Assembly (NCBI RefSeq): GCF_050908995.1
Contig: NC_135132.1
Location: forward strand, 8,117,001 to 8,181,000
Direction of reading: 5' to 3'
Origin: Andrena cerasifolii
Lineage: Eukaryota > Arthropoda > Insecta > Hymenoptera > Andrenidae
Length of the DNA: 64,000 nucleotides
The notes under the pieces were generated by a model. The model was not told where the DNA came from. It saw nothing but the letters and a program-made list of their open reading frames with translations, and did no database searches. Within the stretch, counting starts at the first letter, position 1; each line of letters begins with the position of its first letter. Made by a program: the position numbers and the translations under genes. Positions 48,701 through 60,532 of this stretch are shown piece by piece.

Positions 48701-51700
48701 AGTAGTTGCTGGATCACCGTGGACCTTCGCGAAAATATTATTCCTCCCAGCAAAGATTCCGAGGCGGACGCTCCGCAATCTTTCGCGCGTCCCAAAGCCC
48801 CTTATCGAAGGCGGCGTTAGGTCTGGCGACCTGCAAAGTGAAATTGCTTGTTGTCAGTGTAAACGCAATTTATGTACGGTCGGGTAACATGCAGAAATGC
48901 CACTGTACTTGGGCGCTACAGCTGGCAAGGTAACTTGGGACGGTGCAGGGACTTTGCGAGTGATGTTGTAGGAATATTATTGGCATCGGTGGTCCTGGAG
49001 AGGCTCGAGGGGATCGGTTCGCTAGGTGGATCTAACAGGACCGGGAACATTATACGAGGTCACTGTAATAATGTGTAAGGAGATGGTGATCTTGATTAAT
49101 CGATCTTGGAGGGTGGTCAGGGAAGAATGCTCAACTGGAAATGTGGTTTAATAGAACTTGAATTAAGAAAGTTCTACTGTGGTTCATGGAGATTACAGAG
49201 ACAAATGAGTGGGGACGTTTTTTAGAAGCTTTTTAGTAGGGTTTATACAAAAACCGACCATTCAGAAGACCGGTTTTCGAATTCCATTATTCCCCAAAAA
49301 TCAGTTAAACCGGTTTTCGAATTTTACAAATTTATAAAAAGAACGGGTTTTAAACCCGGTTTTTAAAAACCGACAAACCCTTCTTTTTCGTTTGGGTTAA
49401 TTGGCAACGGTGTTTTATATTTATTATTTTGTCACGAGGACGTTTTATGGAAATAAATGGGTATTCGTTAGTCAATAATATTGATTTCGCCTTCGTTAAC
49501 TTTTGAAAATAATAACTGTGTTTCGTTTGACTTCGCTGCTCCACACAGTTGTCATTACTTCAGTCTAATTCTATTTTGTACATACAAACTTTTAATGAAA
49601 TCGAGCGAAACCAAATTCGCCAAAAAATGACGACCAACTTTCACAGTCAAATGTTTAAAAAATCGTCCACTTTAATGGTACCAAAAAAAAATACAAAATT
49701 AACAGCGTACACTGCGAACGATTTTATACTTTTTCTTATGTGGCTTTCGAGAGTTTCGATTCACGAAAAAAGTGGATATTATTATTTGCGTCTCAACTGT
49801 ACAACAAATTTTATTTAATCCAACTCTTCATCAATATGTTCTTCGTCCCTCTTCACTTCCATCACAACTAAATAATTGATAAATTGGAGCATACAGAGTG
49901 GCATGGGCCTTTTGGGCCTTTTTTCCTGGGCCTTAGGTATTTTCTTCAATATTTTTTTAATATTTTGCTTTCAACATCAAGGAATTTTAATTTGCTTCTG
50001 TTCGGAAAACAGCACATTCCACTGTGCTACAAATTGGTGGCACCAGACCTATTACAAGAGCAACAAAAATCTATACAGGTCTCCCTTTTCCAATCAGCCC
50101 CTCAGTCGTACAGTATTACGTAGCCAGGTGTAAAGAAGCACGCAGAGAAGACTGACGCGTCAGGTATCGCGTTTGGACCAATTCGAAGCGCGACGATTAC
50201 AATTATTACGCGTTAATTAATACGCTGACGGTGATTTACGATCGATTAAGAGCACGTAATCGAGAGGCAAACAGCGGAACAGCCGCAGTAAATATTTGCG
50301 ATGACACGGATTCACCTTGCGACTATTGTTCCACGGCGGCCAAGTTTCTTCGATCGTTAAATTGAACGAAAAAGGATTCGAAGGCTCCGAAAACCACCGA
50401 GAGCTACGGCCCACAGAAACGGCCCCTCCCCCCCCCCTCCCTCGGAAGGGAGGGGGAAATGGGAAAGTGGTATGGAAATGTAATATTCAAAAGTACACGA
50501 TGCAAATGTAAATTTAAAACTGGCGTCGCGTGGAAAGGTACTACGTCAATCAAGCGATCACTGTATTCGGTGGTGCGCCGCCACTTCCGCTGCAAATTAA
50601 TTTCCGCACACTTCCTGTTTCGGATTTAAGGAAAATGGCCCAGGTGGCAAACGTTCCGAGGGGCCAATTTTTTCCCCCGGGAAATGGAAGAGGTAGTTCA
50701 CTAAAAACGGGCTAAATGTAGCAGTGGAATTGTTGTAGCAGTTGCCATTTACTATATAATTCAATTACCAGTTAAACTAATTACCAATTTAGTACCAAAT
50801 TTCCTGGGAAAATTATTTCTCATAAAACTTATTTTCATGCGAACTTACAGTACCGTGGCACGTGCCTGTTTTCCACTTGGTCCCTCAATTTCAGGTTAGC
50901 TTTTGGTATTTAAACTCCAGCTGGGAAACATTCTATTTAACCTGGAAAATATAATAAGCAAACTGATCACTGGATAATAGAATCAATAGGGTATTAAGGT
51001 TGTTCGAGTATAACCTCAAATAGTGGGCAGATGGCGGGAATTTGAGTGGATCTGAAAATACCAATAATCGATAGCATCGATTGTTTATACGAACTACGTA
51101 AAATTTCATTGTCGAGCTCGAGCTCGGTTCTATAAATGATTCGCGAATAAGATTTTCTATAGAAATATTATTTTCGCTCGGATAAAAAGCCTTCGTAACA
51201 ATGAATCAACTACAAGCGTTTCAAATATCGAAACGCATCGCGGCTTATGATTATCGATTCTCGAACGACTCTATTCAAACCCCCACCCCCGCGCATAGGC
51301 GAATAGAGGAAAGTTGAGGTTATGGTATCGAATCACCGCGGTTTCCTATGTGTATGAATATCGAAAATCGAAGGAATCTCTGACGTTCGTTGCTGCTCAA
51401 AAGTTTGGAGCTTTTTCATGCATGTGCAGTTGTTTTATTAGAAATATTGCAGTTGCGCATTAAAATAATATAAGTGTGATTTAAGATTGCAATTACATCA
51501 CGAATATTCTTTAGAAGGAAAGGTTAATTTACAAAACAGGCTCCTCGTAAGAACAAAAAGTACTATCTGAAACCGATCTTTTGTAAATATTTGCATGGAG
51601 GCGATATTAGACCGTACAGAATTGGAGAATTATTTGCCAGAATGCCGAAATTATGTCACGAGGTCGTAAAGGGAAAAGGATTATTTCGCAAAAAAAAACA

Positions 51701-54700
51701 CTTTCATAAATTCGTATTGTTTGTTTAAAGTAAAGTGCTTTACAATCGTAACTGTTACTTCTAATTATAATTAAGTAGTTTTCATATTTGATCAATTTCT
51801 TTGTTTCAATAGTAATATCCAGCGCTGACTTTAAAACAGCCAAACAAGGATTTAATATAAAATTGTTCTCGCAAGATGTCGCTACGCGTCAAAAGATCGT
51901 TAAGGCGGAAGTAGTTGGTCAGTTGAGAGTCCAAGCCGGATGTGACGACTTTCCACCATAGTCAGCGTAACGGTTTTAAAAATTCAAATGTCTGCGCAAG
52001 ATTTTCGCGGGAGATATTCGAGTACCACTTAAAATTCAAATTACCAAAATCGTTAACGTCTTTATAACTGCATTTAATTACTTTCAATTGTTCCTTGGTA
52101 TCTTTAATTCTTCCGAGTTCCTCAATTAATCATCGAGGAAATCGTTAATAATTCTTCTCACTTCGTCACGATTATATCTATTTTTATTTCAGGGGTTGAA
52201 GCTCTATCAATTCGCTTCGCGAACGATTATTATTAGAGTCGCAGCGGCAGCGTTATTGACCACCGGACCTCGATACCCTCCTCTGCAACTTTTGAGATCT
52301 ATGCTGGTGGAAAAATTCACGAAACTCAGCCACCTATCACGAACTTCTCATTTAAATATCCTCGCAACAAGATAATTCATTTTTACTAAATTTTATACTC
52401 AATAAAAAAATAATAATTTAAAACTGGATGCCCACAGCTTCATCTCACTAATTTTAAAAGGTACGCTGCCAGCACACCCTGGTAACAGAACAGTAGTCTC
52501 TAAACTCTTGCTTCTTCCAACCCCGAGTAGAAACGAAACTTCCAAAGGTTGCAACAGCTATTCATATGGAGAATTTTGCAGGGCAGCAGTGGATTGTTCT
52601 GAACAATAGAAAGCGCACTGGGATACAGGACTCACTCCAATAACTCAGGAATTGCTTTCAAAGCACTAAGAGCGCTGCAACGACAAATGGACAATTAAGG
52701 GCACGTTTATGATCAGCAGAACAGCAGCAAGTTATTATGGCACAGACCTTAACTGGCTACTTTCTGCGGCGACAGAAGCCTCGAGGCTAATTGGTCAAGG
52801 GATTAACTCTAAGACTCTACTATAAGAAGTAACAATTTGTCGAGTAGCTTTATAATTTCTTTATCTTTCATAAAAAGGATTATTATCACAACATCCCTTT
52901 ACCATTCTGTACTTTCTTCAAGAGGAAGCTAATCTTTATTAACTGACAAATTGCTACTTCATCTCTAAAGGTGTGTTTAGACCAAAGGAACGAATGCTCA
53001 AAATTCAAGTCTAAAGGAGCATTCGTTTATGCTCGGTAAAAAATTCGCCGAACGTTGTGGAATTCGCTCGTTTCATTTTATAAACAAACGCTGAATGTGT
53101 GAGGAATTCGCTCGCATTCGACGCGAACATTGTTCGATTGCCGTTTACAGTGAACGAGCATGAATTTTGTCGAAGCGGAGGGCAGCCGAGCATTCGTTCC
53201 ATTAGTCTAAACGCACCATAATGAAACTGCCCTGATAACGTGCCAGGGACGTTATTACCGCACCGCCCTTTGAATCCGGCTAGATTACACAACGCTCGGT
53301 CACGTTTCCATTATAACAAGTTTCACTTTTCCCAGCAGCGAATCCAACAGATCCTCGGCGGCTCGATATTAACGCGTAACTCGCCTTCATCTGGATAATC
53401 TAGTCGGCGACTGCTCCTTCGCGGACCAGGGCGAGGCTTGTTTGGCCAACCCTTTGAGGCGCAACCACTGCTTCGCCTCTTCCCTTGACGAAATCGTTCC
53501 CGTCAGTTTTATTAGCTCCCAGCTGAAGTTTAGCTAGGGAGGCAAGTGTATGTAAATTTCTCTGCAACCCGGGAAGGGATGAAGATTGTGAAACTTCTGA
53601 AGCTTCCCAAGTTTCTCTATTATTGCCCGCCAGCGGGCCAATTCGCTGCATTTCATTCTGCGGGCAGCAAGGGCGAAACAGCTTCTCGGGGAATATAATT
53701 CCCTCGGTCCATTAACGTTCCTGTAAGACACCTCCTGCCATTCTTCGGTGAATCGTCAGCGGCGAGAAGAAATTTCACGGCTCTGTTATAGTTCCTGCCA
53801 GGGCTGGGACTAATTGTCGAATTTTTCGGTATTCGAATACTTCAGTTGCTCAATTATTTGGCGAATATAATTCGAATATCCAAGTATCCAAATACTATTC
53901 GAATAGTATTCGAATACTTAAATATTCGAATAGTATTTGGATACTTGGATATTCGAATAGTATTTGGATACTTGGGTATTCGAATAGTATTTGGATACTT
54001 GGATATTCGAATTATATTCGCCAAATAATTGAGCAACTGAAGTATTCGAATACTATTTGAATACTTAAATATTCGAATAGTAGGGCTGGGATTATTCGAA
54101 TAATTTAATATTCGAATATTTTACAAGAATACGAATGCTACGAATAAACTTCGAATATTTGAGTATTCGAATGTTATTATTCAAATATTTGAGTATTCGA
54201 ATGTTATTATTCGAATATTTGAGTATTCGAATGTTATTATTCGAGTATTTGAGTATTCGATTGTTATTATTCGAATATTTGAGTATTCGAATATTTGAGT
54301 ATTCGAAAATTTGAGTATTCGAGTGTTATTATTCAAATATTTGAGTATTCGAATGTTATTATTCGAATATTTGAGTATTCGAATACTTATAAAATATTCG
54401 AATGTTATTATTCGAATATTTGAGTATTCGAATACTTATAAAATATTCGAATAGTCCCAGTCCTACTTCCTGCCCCCTTCGCAGGGGCCACGATCTTCCT
54501 GAGCTTCTTCTTTAACCCAGCATTGGGAGATTGACTGAAAATAGTTGCGGAGTTCTTTCCCTAATTGCAAGCAGAGAACGCTTAATTACGTTTCGTGGCT
54601 CTCTGGGGATGAAGAGAGATGGTGATCAGCATCCCACTATCGCTAAGTAATATCCGTCTGTCGATAGATATTTCCATAGACTGCCACTCGAGGAAATGGA

Positions 54701-57700
54701 CGTTTCAGGTATCGGCGCGTCGACGTGGACGCTACGCTAAAAATCAAACGTATTTTTAGCGACAAATCCCATGCAAATTGTAATTGTTTTGGGGGACAGG
54801 GGCGTAGAACAATGCAGAGTGATTATTCGGCGGAGATCCAATTTCTGCGACTCCACTCATGAATATATTCCTTTAAATATCTCTTCCCCAAGGGTGGATT
54901 TATATTCAAGGGGGATAGTTCTGCATTTAAAAAAGAGGCTTGTTTCGACTGTGGAGTGCCGATTGCTCTGCAGAGTCTGTTTGTGAAATTGTTATTGTAG
55001 AAAAACTTTGGTTCTTTGAAAGAGGATACAGAAAAGGGCGGATATTGTTCTCCACTTTTACAATTCGTTTTTCCACGTCACGCGCGCTCCCCTGTGAACA
55101 AAATCAATTGGAGCGAGTATTGGATTTTTGGATTTGCTTCGCATTGATGGGAGAGACAATAAATTGAGCTGGGGCATATTTATATTTTTGTCCGCAGGTG
55201 CGTTTATTCTATTGTTTTATTTCATTCTCTGAAAGGTTTTCTCAATTTTCCAGCTTCCTGGAGATCATTTTGCGAAGGACTTCTATCGCTCAAGCTTGAA
55301 GGATGGCTTGCTGAGCTCCTACTCGCGTTTTAAGCCCATCACAGGTGAATATAATTCCTCAGCACATCTGCTTTCAAAACAGTTCTTTAAAAATACTGTG
55401 CCCTATTGTACCTACTTTCCTGTGCCATTTTTCTTAAAGGGGAATGCTATTTTTTGGGCTAAAGACACAGCAAAATTTGAGTATTCTTTTTGGAGAAACT
55501 AGCGATTCGATTCACCTGAAATTTGGAGCATGTTTTTATGCCTCTTTGAAGAAGCTGTAGCTTTTTTATATTAATTTTTAATAATAAATATATAATCTGA
55601 AACAGCGTTTAGTTTATACATGTGAAGCTTCAGTTTAGTAAACCAGAATACCGATAAGTTATATACTTCTTTTGTTACATAAGAAAATTGCCTCACAATT
55701 TTAGCTCAAAAATAGAATTCCCCTTGAGGGGGTGGTATACCCGTTTGAAGGCTCAGCAAATATATACATTTTATAGATTTTTTTACATTTTGTTAGATTT
55801 TTCGAAGAGAAAAGTTCACTTTTTTCTTTATAAATAATAAACGGAGAATCGGAATAAAAAAGGCGCCGTAGGTCCATGTGGAATCTTATAACATTATATT
55901 TTCATCATTCTATGAAAATATGTAAAAAAAAATCCGATTTTTGACACTTTCAAACGGTTGTACCCACTTAAAGCATGGGATCAGTTTTTATTATACCTGC
56001 GCGATTTTATTTGCCTTGCAGACTGCATGTTCGTTACGTCGGAGCCAGGATCCTTTATCTACACCGCGAAGACCGACGACGAGGAAGTCTGTGGCGTTTA
56101 TTTCTTGGCTGACCCTGATCAGAAAGTGGAGATCAATTTTATCAGCTTTGATGTACCTTGCGAACACCATGCACTAGTCTCGGTAAACAAAACTATTAAA
56201 ATAGGTCCTTTCGTTTAAATAGTAAATGGTCCTTTCATTTAATCATTATTCTACGCTGTGCAATTATGTTAAGTTGATAAACATTGGAGATCAAACTTTG
56301 GGACGAATTGTTAATATCGCAAAAAAAAACTATTTATCAGTTTGAAAGATATTATAATCCTACTAATATAATAAACGCGAAAGTGTGTTTGGATGTTTGG
56401 ATATTTGAATGTTTGTTTTTTTCTGAAATTTTGTATACACGTAGTCTAGTACCAGGAATAACATATGGGATACTTTTCATCCCGATTTTTTCAACTCTTC
56501 TGGACGAAATTTTCCATAATTAAATATGGAATACCATGAAAGCTGAACATCCCACCCCTTCGCCCTTATTTCACCCCCTTGACACTCCGTGACAATCAGA
56601 GTTCTACCCGGGTAACGCCGGGTGCTTTAAGCTAGTACTAAATACAACTTACAAAAATCAAATGAAACACATAAATATTCATCAAATGGTACGCGAAGTT
56701 GAAGTGTATGTAGATTCCTTTGCAACCAGAGAAGGGATGAAGGTTGTGAAACTTTCAAAGTTTCTTTGAGAATTTCAACAAATTTCTAGCATAATTTTTT
56801 TATAACAAATTGGCAAATTCGGTATAAATTATGGATAGTATTAAAAACTACGTTCTTTCAATAGTATTTTAAGATATAGGAATTTATGCCCCATAGGCTT
56901 TATTTTTTTTTAAATATTTATCATTGCTTTTCCAGTGTCGCGAATATAATATAAAAGAATTGATTGAATATGAAAGAAGCGTAGTTAAAAATAAACAAGG
57001 CTGTGCGCAAGTATCGATATTTAAATAAAGTGTGACCAGCGGGCGGTGGCCGTGATGGAAAACACAGGTCTCGTTGATCACCGAAGTCAAACATCACGGG
57101 CGGTGTACTGGGGAAAGATGGGTGACCATCCAACAACAAAAACACCTTTCTCCCGGTGCGCTGCTACTGCTGAGACCCGAAGGAGAGAGAGGAGGGAAAA
57201 AGCTAGGACTATAGTTCGCGTTGGGCAATATAAGCAGCGAAATAAGCTTGAAAAAAAAACCCCACCCTGTTTTAAACACAGGAAAAAATAATAAATAATA
57301 AAAATAATAAATAAAGTGTGCTTCCATCGCAGAGAGAAAGGATATGATCATCACTAGGCTTTTTATTCTTCTCCAGGTTGTGGATGGCTGGGAACTGAAC
57401 GGTGAAGTATTTCCCAGCGAAATGGACCATCGACTGCCACTGAAGCAAAGGAACGATGAGTTCTGCGGCAAGAATATGGGGCTGAGGAGAACGTTTCTGA
57501 GCTCGCAGAATATCGCTGTCATTCGATACAGGATCCCAAAACCTGGAAAAGGTTTCACAGTCCTGGCTCGGTTCGTCAAGAACCCTAGACGTGAGTATAT
57601 AGAATCATTTTTAACAGGACACTTATTAACACTTCATATACTAATCATTGTCGATGCTTTCACAGCTTGCAATGTCCTCGCAGCCAGCTTAAGCGAGCCA

Positions 57701-59211
57701 TTCACCCTCCGCAACTATGGCAGGCACATAAATTGCACTTACATCGCCCTGTACCCAGGAACCGTGCAAGTTATAGCTCTCGGGGTTGGAGTCTTGAACC
57801 TGTTTGGCTCCGGTCGAGCCACTGAGACTGGAACACTGCGGAAAGTGTGTAACTACACATTACATAGAAATCTAAAACGTTCGCTGAAGTAATAAAGAGT
57901 CCCTTTTTACTCAGAATAACAGTTGAAGTAGTTATCGGAATTGGAGTACGCTTCTCTTTTTGATCAGGATTAAATTGATGCGCTTCGCTAGCCGATTTTC
58001 ACCGTGATAATTCGCAAAGTGAATTTCATGTGAAATGTTTCATTCGTTTTCAGTGCGACGAGACGAACCCACACGATCAAGTAGTAATTGGGGGCAGTTA
58101 CAGTTTGGACACGTCTAAAGTTCAGATTGTTGATTCTATTTGCGGGATGGACTCTAAACCAGGTAACAGAATTAATAATTTCTGGTTGAAACTAACGACT
58201 TCCACTGGGAAGTAGCTTTGTACAGACTCCTACGTGGACTTCGATAACCATTCAATTAATATTATCTTCTTAATCAACTCGAGAGATCTTGGTCTGCTTG
58301 CTATCACGTACACCTTAAGTGCAATCGGAAATCAGTTTCGATACTACAGAGGGTGGCTCTATTGGTATTATTTTACAATGGATTTAATACGATTAAAAAA
58401 AGAATCTTAAGTTGGCAACTAAAGCTTCTGAAACTTAGCTTTCCAAAACACTCGCGAAAATTTGTCTACGATCATGAGTTCGCAAGTTATAGGTGTTCAA
58501 AGGGAAAAGTACCTTTCTTGCTCTGATCGCGAATAACTCGGTCAATAAAAATCGTACAACAAAACCAAAAAGAAACGAAATTAAAGAGAAATGTTTGCTC
58601 TACAAGAGCTCTTCGTTGAATTTACCAAAAAAAATTTTTTTTGGCCCGTGTATACTTTCAAACTAGGCAAAAATTTTTTAAACTTATACACCAGTATCGC
58701 AATGGATGAAACAAAATTTGAGTCCTTGATTCAAGAACTAGAAACTTCAAGTATTGAAATGCGGTTTTTAAATATTTTTTTGCGACCATTTTTCGCAGAG
58801 ATACAAAATCTCAAACCTTTTTGTTTGAGTGTAATAATTTGGCCACCCACTGTAGTATTTAACAGTGGAACTGCTGAAGAAATCAAGGGAAGAACAATTT
58901 CTCCTCTTAAAATGAATTGAAGTGAAGTTGGAGAATGAAAGTTTCAGTTTAAATGCAAAGTAGAAACTGAAAACCTGTATACCGCTTTAAGCATTAACAC
59001 GTAGTTAGTTAATTAACATGTAACAAATTCTCTAAAATAATTTGCCATCGCTAATTATGAATGAATGCGTTTGATTGCAGACTACCGCGAGCTCGTGGAG
59101 TACAGTGTCACCTCAGTGCGTTTAATATCGAGTGGCTCCTTCGAGAATTCAGTGACCGTGCAGATTCAGCCCCTGAAAGATGAGCTGCTCGACGCGAATC
59201 TGAATCTTTAA
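45720..59211 (+). CDS. CRHBP-like: Corticotropin-releasing factor-binding protein (CRF-BP)
   Basis: Secreted glycoprotein that binds and sequesters CRF-type peptides; in insects the likely ligand is the CRF-like diuretic hormone DH44 (inference). Seven exons: 45720-45836, 55254-55344, 56022-56182, 57377-57590, 57666-57844, 58054-58162 and 59081-59211, total 1002 nt, 333 residues, and phases all fit. Exon 1 gives a signal peptide (WLSRLLIVAGLLDATSA). The conserved core follows: DCMFVTSEPGSFIYTAKT, EEVCGVYFLADPDQKVEINF, VPCEHHALV, VVDGWELNGEVFPS, DEFCGKNMGLRRTFLSSQNI, PGKGFTVL, PCNV, NCTYIALYPG, then SICGM and EYSVTSVRLISSG. Paired cysteines match the family's disulfides, and NCT is a glycosylation sequon. 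Intron 1 is 9.4 kb and, like introns 2, 3 and 6, full of mobile elements. Confidence 0.95.
46856..47148. mobile_element. MITE with AACCCTTTAGTGCC terminal repeats
   Basis: GTAACCCTTTAGTGCC at the left and GGCACTAAAGGGTTAA at the right (TTAA 47145-47148; left flank GTAA). About 290 bp, AT-rich, in CRF-BP intron 1. Confidence 0.6.
47810..48297 (+). mobile_element. 5S rRNA-derived SINE, copy A (expanded)
   Basis: Starts ACCAGCGGCGGTGGCCGTGA and continues with 5S-like blocks GGTTCTC, ACCGAAGTCAAAC and GGATGGGTGACC (47891-47902), the regions of the 5S internal promoter. Its 3' part (AATAAGCAGCAAAAATAGCT and an AATAAT-rich tail to about 48297) matches copy B at 57035-57307. The middle is expanded by purine-rich and AT-rich sequence. 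No target duplication found. Confidence 0.65.
48309..48490 (-). pseudogene. Possible carboxylesterase exon remnant
   Basis: The minus-strand frame reads ...GRARGNLINEEE, then TYLRFSGIPWGKSLGNIKA. This resembles the carboxylesterase N-terminal pattern of an RG pair, then Y-x-x-F-x-GIPY-x-K-PP-x-G-x-L. The continuation typical of the family (a Pro-rich FPQPRPVGSIYSGAQ and a GTGAGA donor near 48314) lies in another frame, so one frameshift would be needed. No other esterase exons are near. Similarity judged by eye; could be chance. Confidence 0.3.
49245..49385. repeat. AAACCGG-rich inverted repeat
   Basis: Repeated CCGGTTTT(CGAATT) and complementary AACCCGGTTTTTAAAAACCG blocks form a local hairpin. 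Similar motifs are common in subterminal regions of hAT elements; the boundaries are unclear. Confidence 0.4.
49386..52969. other. CRF-BP intron 1, middle part
   Basis: AT-rich intronic sequence. Apart from the dispersed repeat at 50637-50723 and a CCTCCC/GGGAGG palindrome near 50428-50456, nothing recognisable. Open frames here (for example 49549-49818, 49876-50133, 51607-51843) carry no domains. Confidence 0.45.
50637..50723. repeat. Single copy of the GGGCC-rich dispersed repeat
   Basis: GGCCCAGGTGGCAAACGTTC ... GAAGAGGTAGTTCACTAAAA, matching 43881-43960. Confidence 0.7.
52970..53217. mobile_element. MITE with GGTGTGTTTAGAC terminal repeats
   Basis: The left end GGTGTGTTTAGACCAAAGGA, then ACGAATGCTC, is mirrored at the right by GAGCATTCGTTCCATTAGTC, then TAAACGCACC. 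248 bp. The terminal sequence resembles the composite element at 9179-11047. Confidence 0.75.
53799..54465. mobile_element. hAT-like element filled with ATTCGAATA satellite
   Basis: Ends CAGGGCTGGGAC and GTCCCAGTCCTA. The flanks GTTCCTGC (53791-53798) and CTTCCTGC (54466-54473) match at 7 of 8, a near-perfect hAT-length duplication. The interior is arrays of ATTCGAATA: units of about 30 bp (TTTGAGTATTCGAATGTTAT plus TATTCGAATA) on the right, and a palindromic block on the left that is near-identical on both strands (53846-54036). An internal AGGGCTGGGATTATTCGAAT at about 54084 suggests two fused copies. Confidence 0.8.
54474..55253. other. CRF-BP intron 1, 3' part
   Basis: No recognisable element or gene; ends with the acceptor CAG at 55251-55253. 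Confidence 0.5.
55434..55727. mobile_element. TTAA-type element, GGGGAATCCC family, short copy
   Basis: TTAAAGGGGAATGCTATTTT at the left and GAATTCCCCTTGA at the right. The interior CTGAAATTTGGAGCATGTTT matches the element at 35404-36107. In CRF-BP intron 2. Confidence 0.7.
55724..55971. mobile_element. TTAA-type element, GGGGGTGGTATACCC family
   Basis: TTGAGGGGGTGGTATACCCG then TTTGAAGG at the left, CAAACGGTTGTACCCACTTAA at the right (TTAA 55968-55971). It abuts the previous element and ends 50 bp before CRF-BP exon 3. Confidence 0.6.
56360..56636 (+). mobile_element. Short non-autonomous Helitron
   Basis: The 5' part CTAATATAATAAACGCGAAA then GTGTGTTTGG, and the 3' end with a hairpin ACCCGG...CCGGGT (56606-56623) followed by GCTTTAAGCTAGT, are the typical pattern of insect Helitron ends (hairpin then CTAG-type terminus, no target duplication). 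277 bp, in CRF-BP intron 3. Confidence 0.75.
57035..57307 (+). mobile_element. 5S rRNA-derived SINE, copy B, with 13-bp target duplication
   Basis: Bounded by a perfect 13-bp direct repeat TAAATAAAGTGTG (57022-57034 and 57308-57320), the signature of LINE-mediated retroposition. The head has 5S rRNA-like blocks in order: GGTCTCGTTGATCACCGAAG, TCAAACATCACGGGC (A-box region) and GATGGGTGACC (C-box region, 57117-57127). A unique body follows, then an A-rich AATAATAAATAAT tail. It sits 56 bp before CRF-BP exon 4. A relative is at 47810-48297. Confidence 0.85.
58347..58852. mobile_element. Tc1/mariner-like MITE, TA flanks
   Basis: CAGAGGGTGGC at the left and GCCACCCACTG at the right, flanked by TA (58345-58346, 58853-58854). 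506 bp. The 109-codon frame inside (58591-58920) shows no transposase motifs. In CRF-BP intron 6. Confidence 0.6.
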
Positions 59212-59778
59212 TTGCCAGATCGTAAATTTTCAGTGTCGTTGCTTGTTATAGAACTTCACTGTGGATTCAATTGCAAACGAACCAGCAAAGCTCCCAGACT
59301 TTAGCCATTCCTTCTACACGGCCATACTCATTTTATCCGGTAAAGCATGACGAACTGAGTTCCTCCATTGCGACACCCCGACTCGGTTGTTTCTCTCATC
59401 ATACTTGGACCTTCATTACTATTATTATTTATTGTAATTTCATAGACTGAGCTAGTTTTGTAGATGAAATTATACCGAGCGTAAGGTATGTTTTATTTAA
59501 ACGAAGCATCCACGGCTTGATACGCGGGCGACCTGTGATAAATCAACCCGATACCTGTTGGATGTGTAGGCTTCTCTGCGTAGTGAAGCATTTCGCTGAA
59601 ACGTTTTAGAACACTAGGGAAAGGCCTCGGATTTGTATTCTTGTAGGATGCGACGCTATTACAATGCAACAGATCGATTAAAGCGTGCCAATTTCTTTTA
59701 ACGAGTGAACTAAATAAACGTTGATTATTCCTGGATTTATACTTATTTATTGTTATAATACTTCTTTAGCACGTATGC
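59212..59778. other. CRF-BP 3' UTR
   Basis: Non-coding. AATAAA at 59713-59718 about 500 nt after the stop. Confidence 0.55.
59713..59718 (+). terminator. Poly(A) signal AATAAA, CRF-BP gene
   Basis: Canonical hexamer in the 3' flank, in the context TAAATAAACG. Confidence 0.5.
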
Positions 59779-59863
59779 TTAAGGGGTCATCACGCCGCAA
59801 AATTCGGCAACATTCAGGTTTTTTTTTCTCGGCGAATACAATGAATAAAAATCATGCAAGTAT
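59779..59863. mobile_element. Left-end fragment of the Rab11-intron foldback family
   Basis: TTAAGGGGTCATCACGCCGC then AAAATTCGGCAACATTCAG matches 11790-11850; truncated after about 85 bp by the neighbouring TTAA element. Confidence 0.75.
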
Positions 59864-60532
59864 TTAAGGGGGTAGGTTACCCTCAACAGTCCAGAATCAG
59901 ACCCTTCTTCAAACGCATATTCTGAAATAATAAATGAATATAGAGATAATTATTGTTTCAATTTTTTAGCGTCATTTCGTTGACTTTAATGCGCAAAAAG
60001 AAAATTTTAAATATATTTATAGGAAAAAAAGTTAAAAATATAAATGTGAGAGACTTACGCGATTCCGGACAGGTGAATTACCTAAAACACAAAGTAAAGG
60101 CATTTTTATAATCTGTAAGACAGTCTCCATCTTGTGCAGGAAGCAAAATTTTGATAAACAAATTAATACAATTTTTATGTTGATTTCTGATTTTATCCTT
60201 TTTTCTAGGAAAAATACTTTTTACCTTTTTTTTAAAAGAATTTATATTGAAAATGTACTCCCAATACATGGAGGGGAATAGTTTCCTGCAGCTCCCTGTA
60301 AATTTTCATTCAAATTATTGGAGCGATTTTCCAGATTTTATATTCACCGTTTTGGAAAACGTAGTTTCTGGAAAATCGCACTTAATTTTAATTTTATACT
60401 GTAATTCCTTCAATTTTGGGAATTTCGGGGCCCGGTTGCGCTTAAAATACGTAGAAAAGATGTAGCTAGCGAAATGTGCAAACATCCTAAAAACCAATTT
60501 TCGAAAATTTTGAGGGTGACCTACCCCCTTAC
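59864..60532. mobile_element. TTAA-type element, GGGGGTAGGTTACCC family
   Basis: TTAAGGGGGTAGGTTACCCT at the left and AGGGTGACCTACCCCCTTAC at the right. 669 bp, AT-rich, no transposase recognised. Confidence 0.7.

Noticed and set aside
53846..54036. Two 60-codon frames, one per strand, with nearly the same protein
   Set aside because: Caused by the self-complementary TTCGAA satellite, not a gene.
57035..57130. Functional 5S rRNA gene
   Set aside because: Only the internal-promoter region is 5S-like, the 3' half is unrelated, and it carries SINE-type tail and target duplication.
58591..58920. 109-codon frame that might be a transposase remnant
   Set aside because: Lies in a TA-flanked MITE but shows no DDE/D or HTH features.
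60420..60465. RLRLKYVEKM segment as IFT172 start
   Set aside because: Resembles the QLKYL-type start, but has no ATG before it, stops at once, and lies inside a TTAA element.
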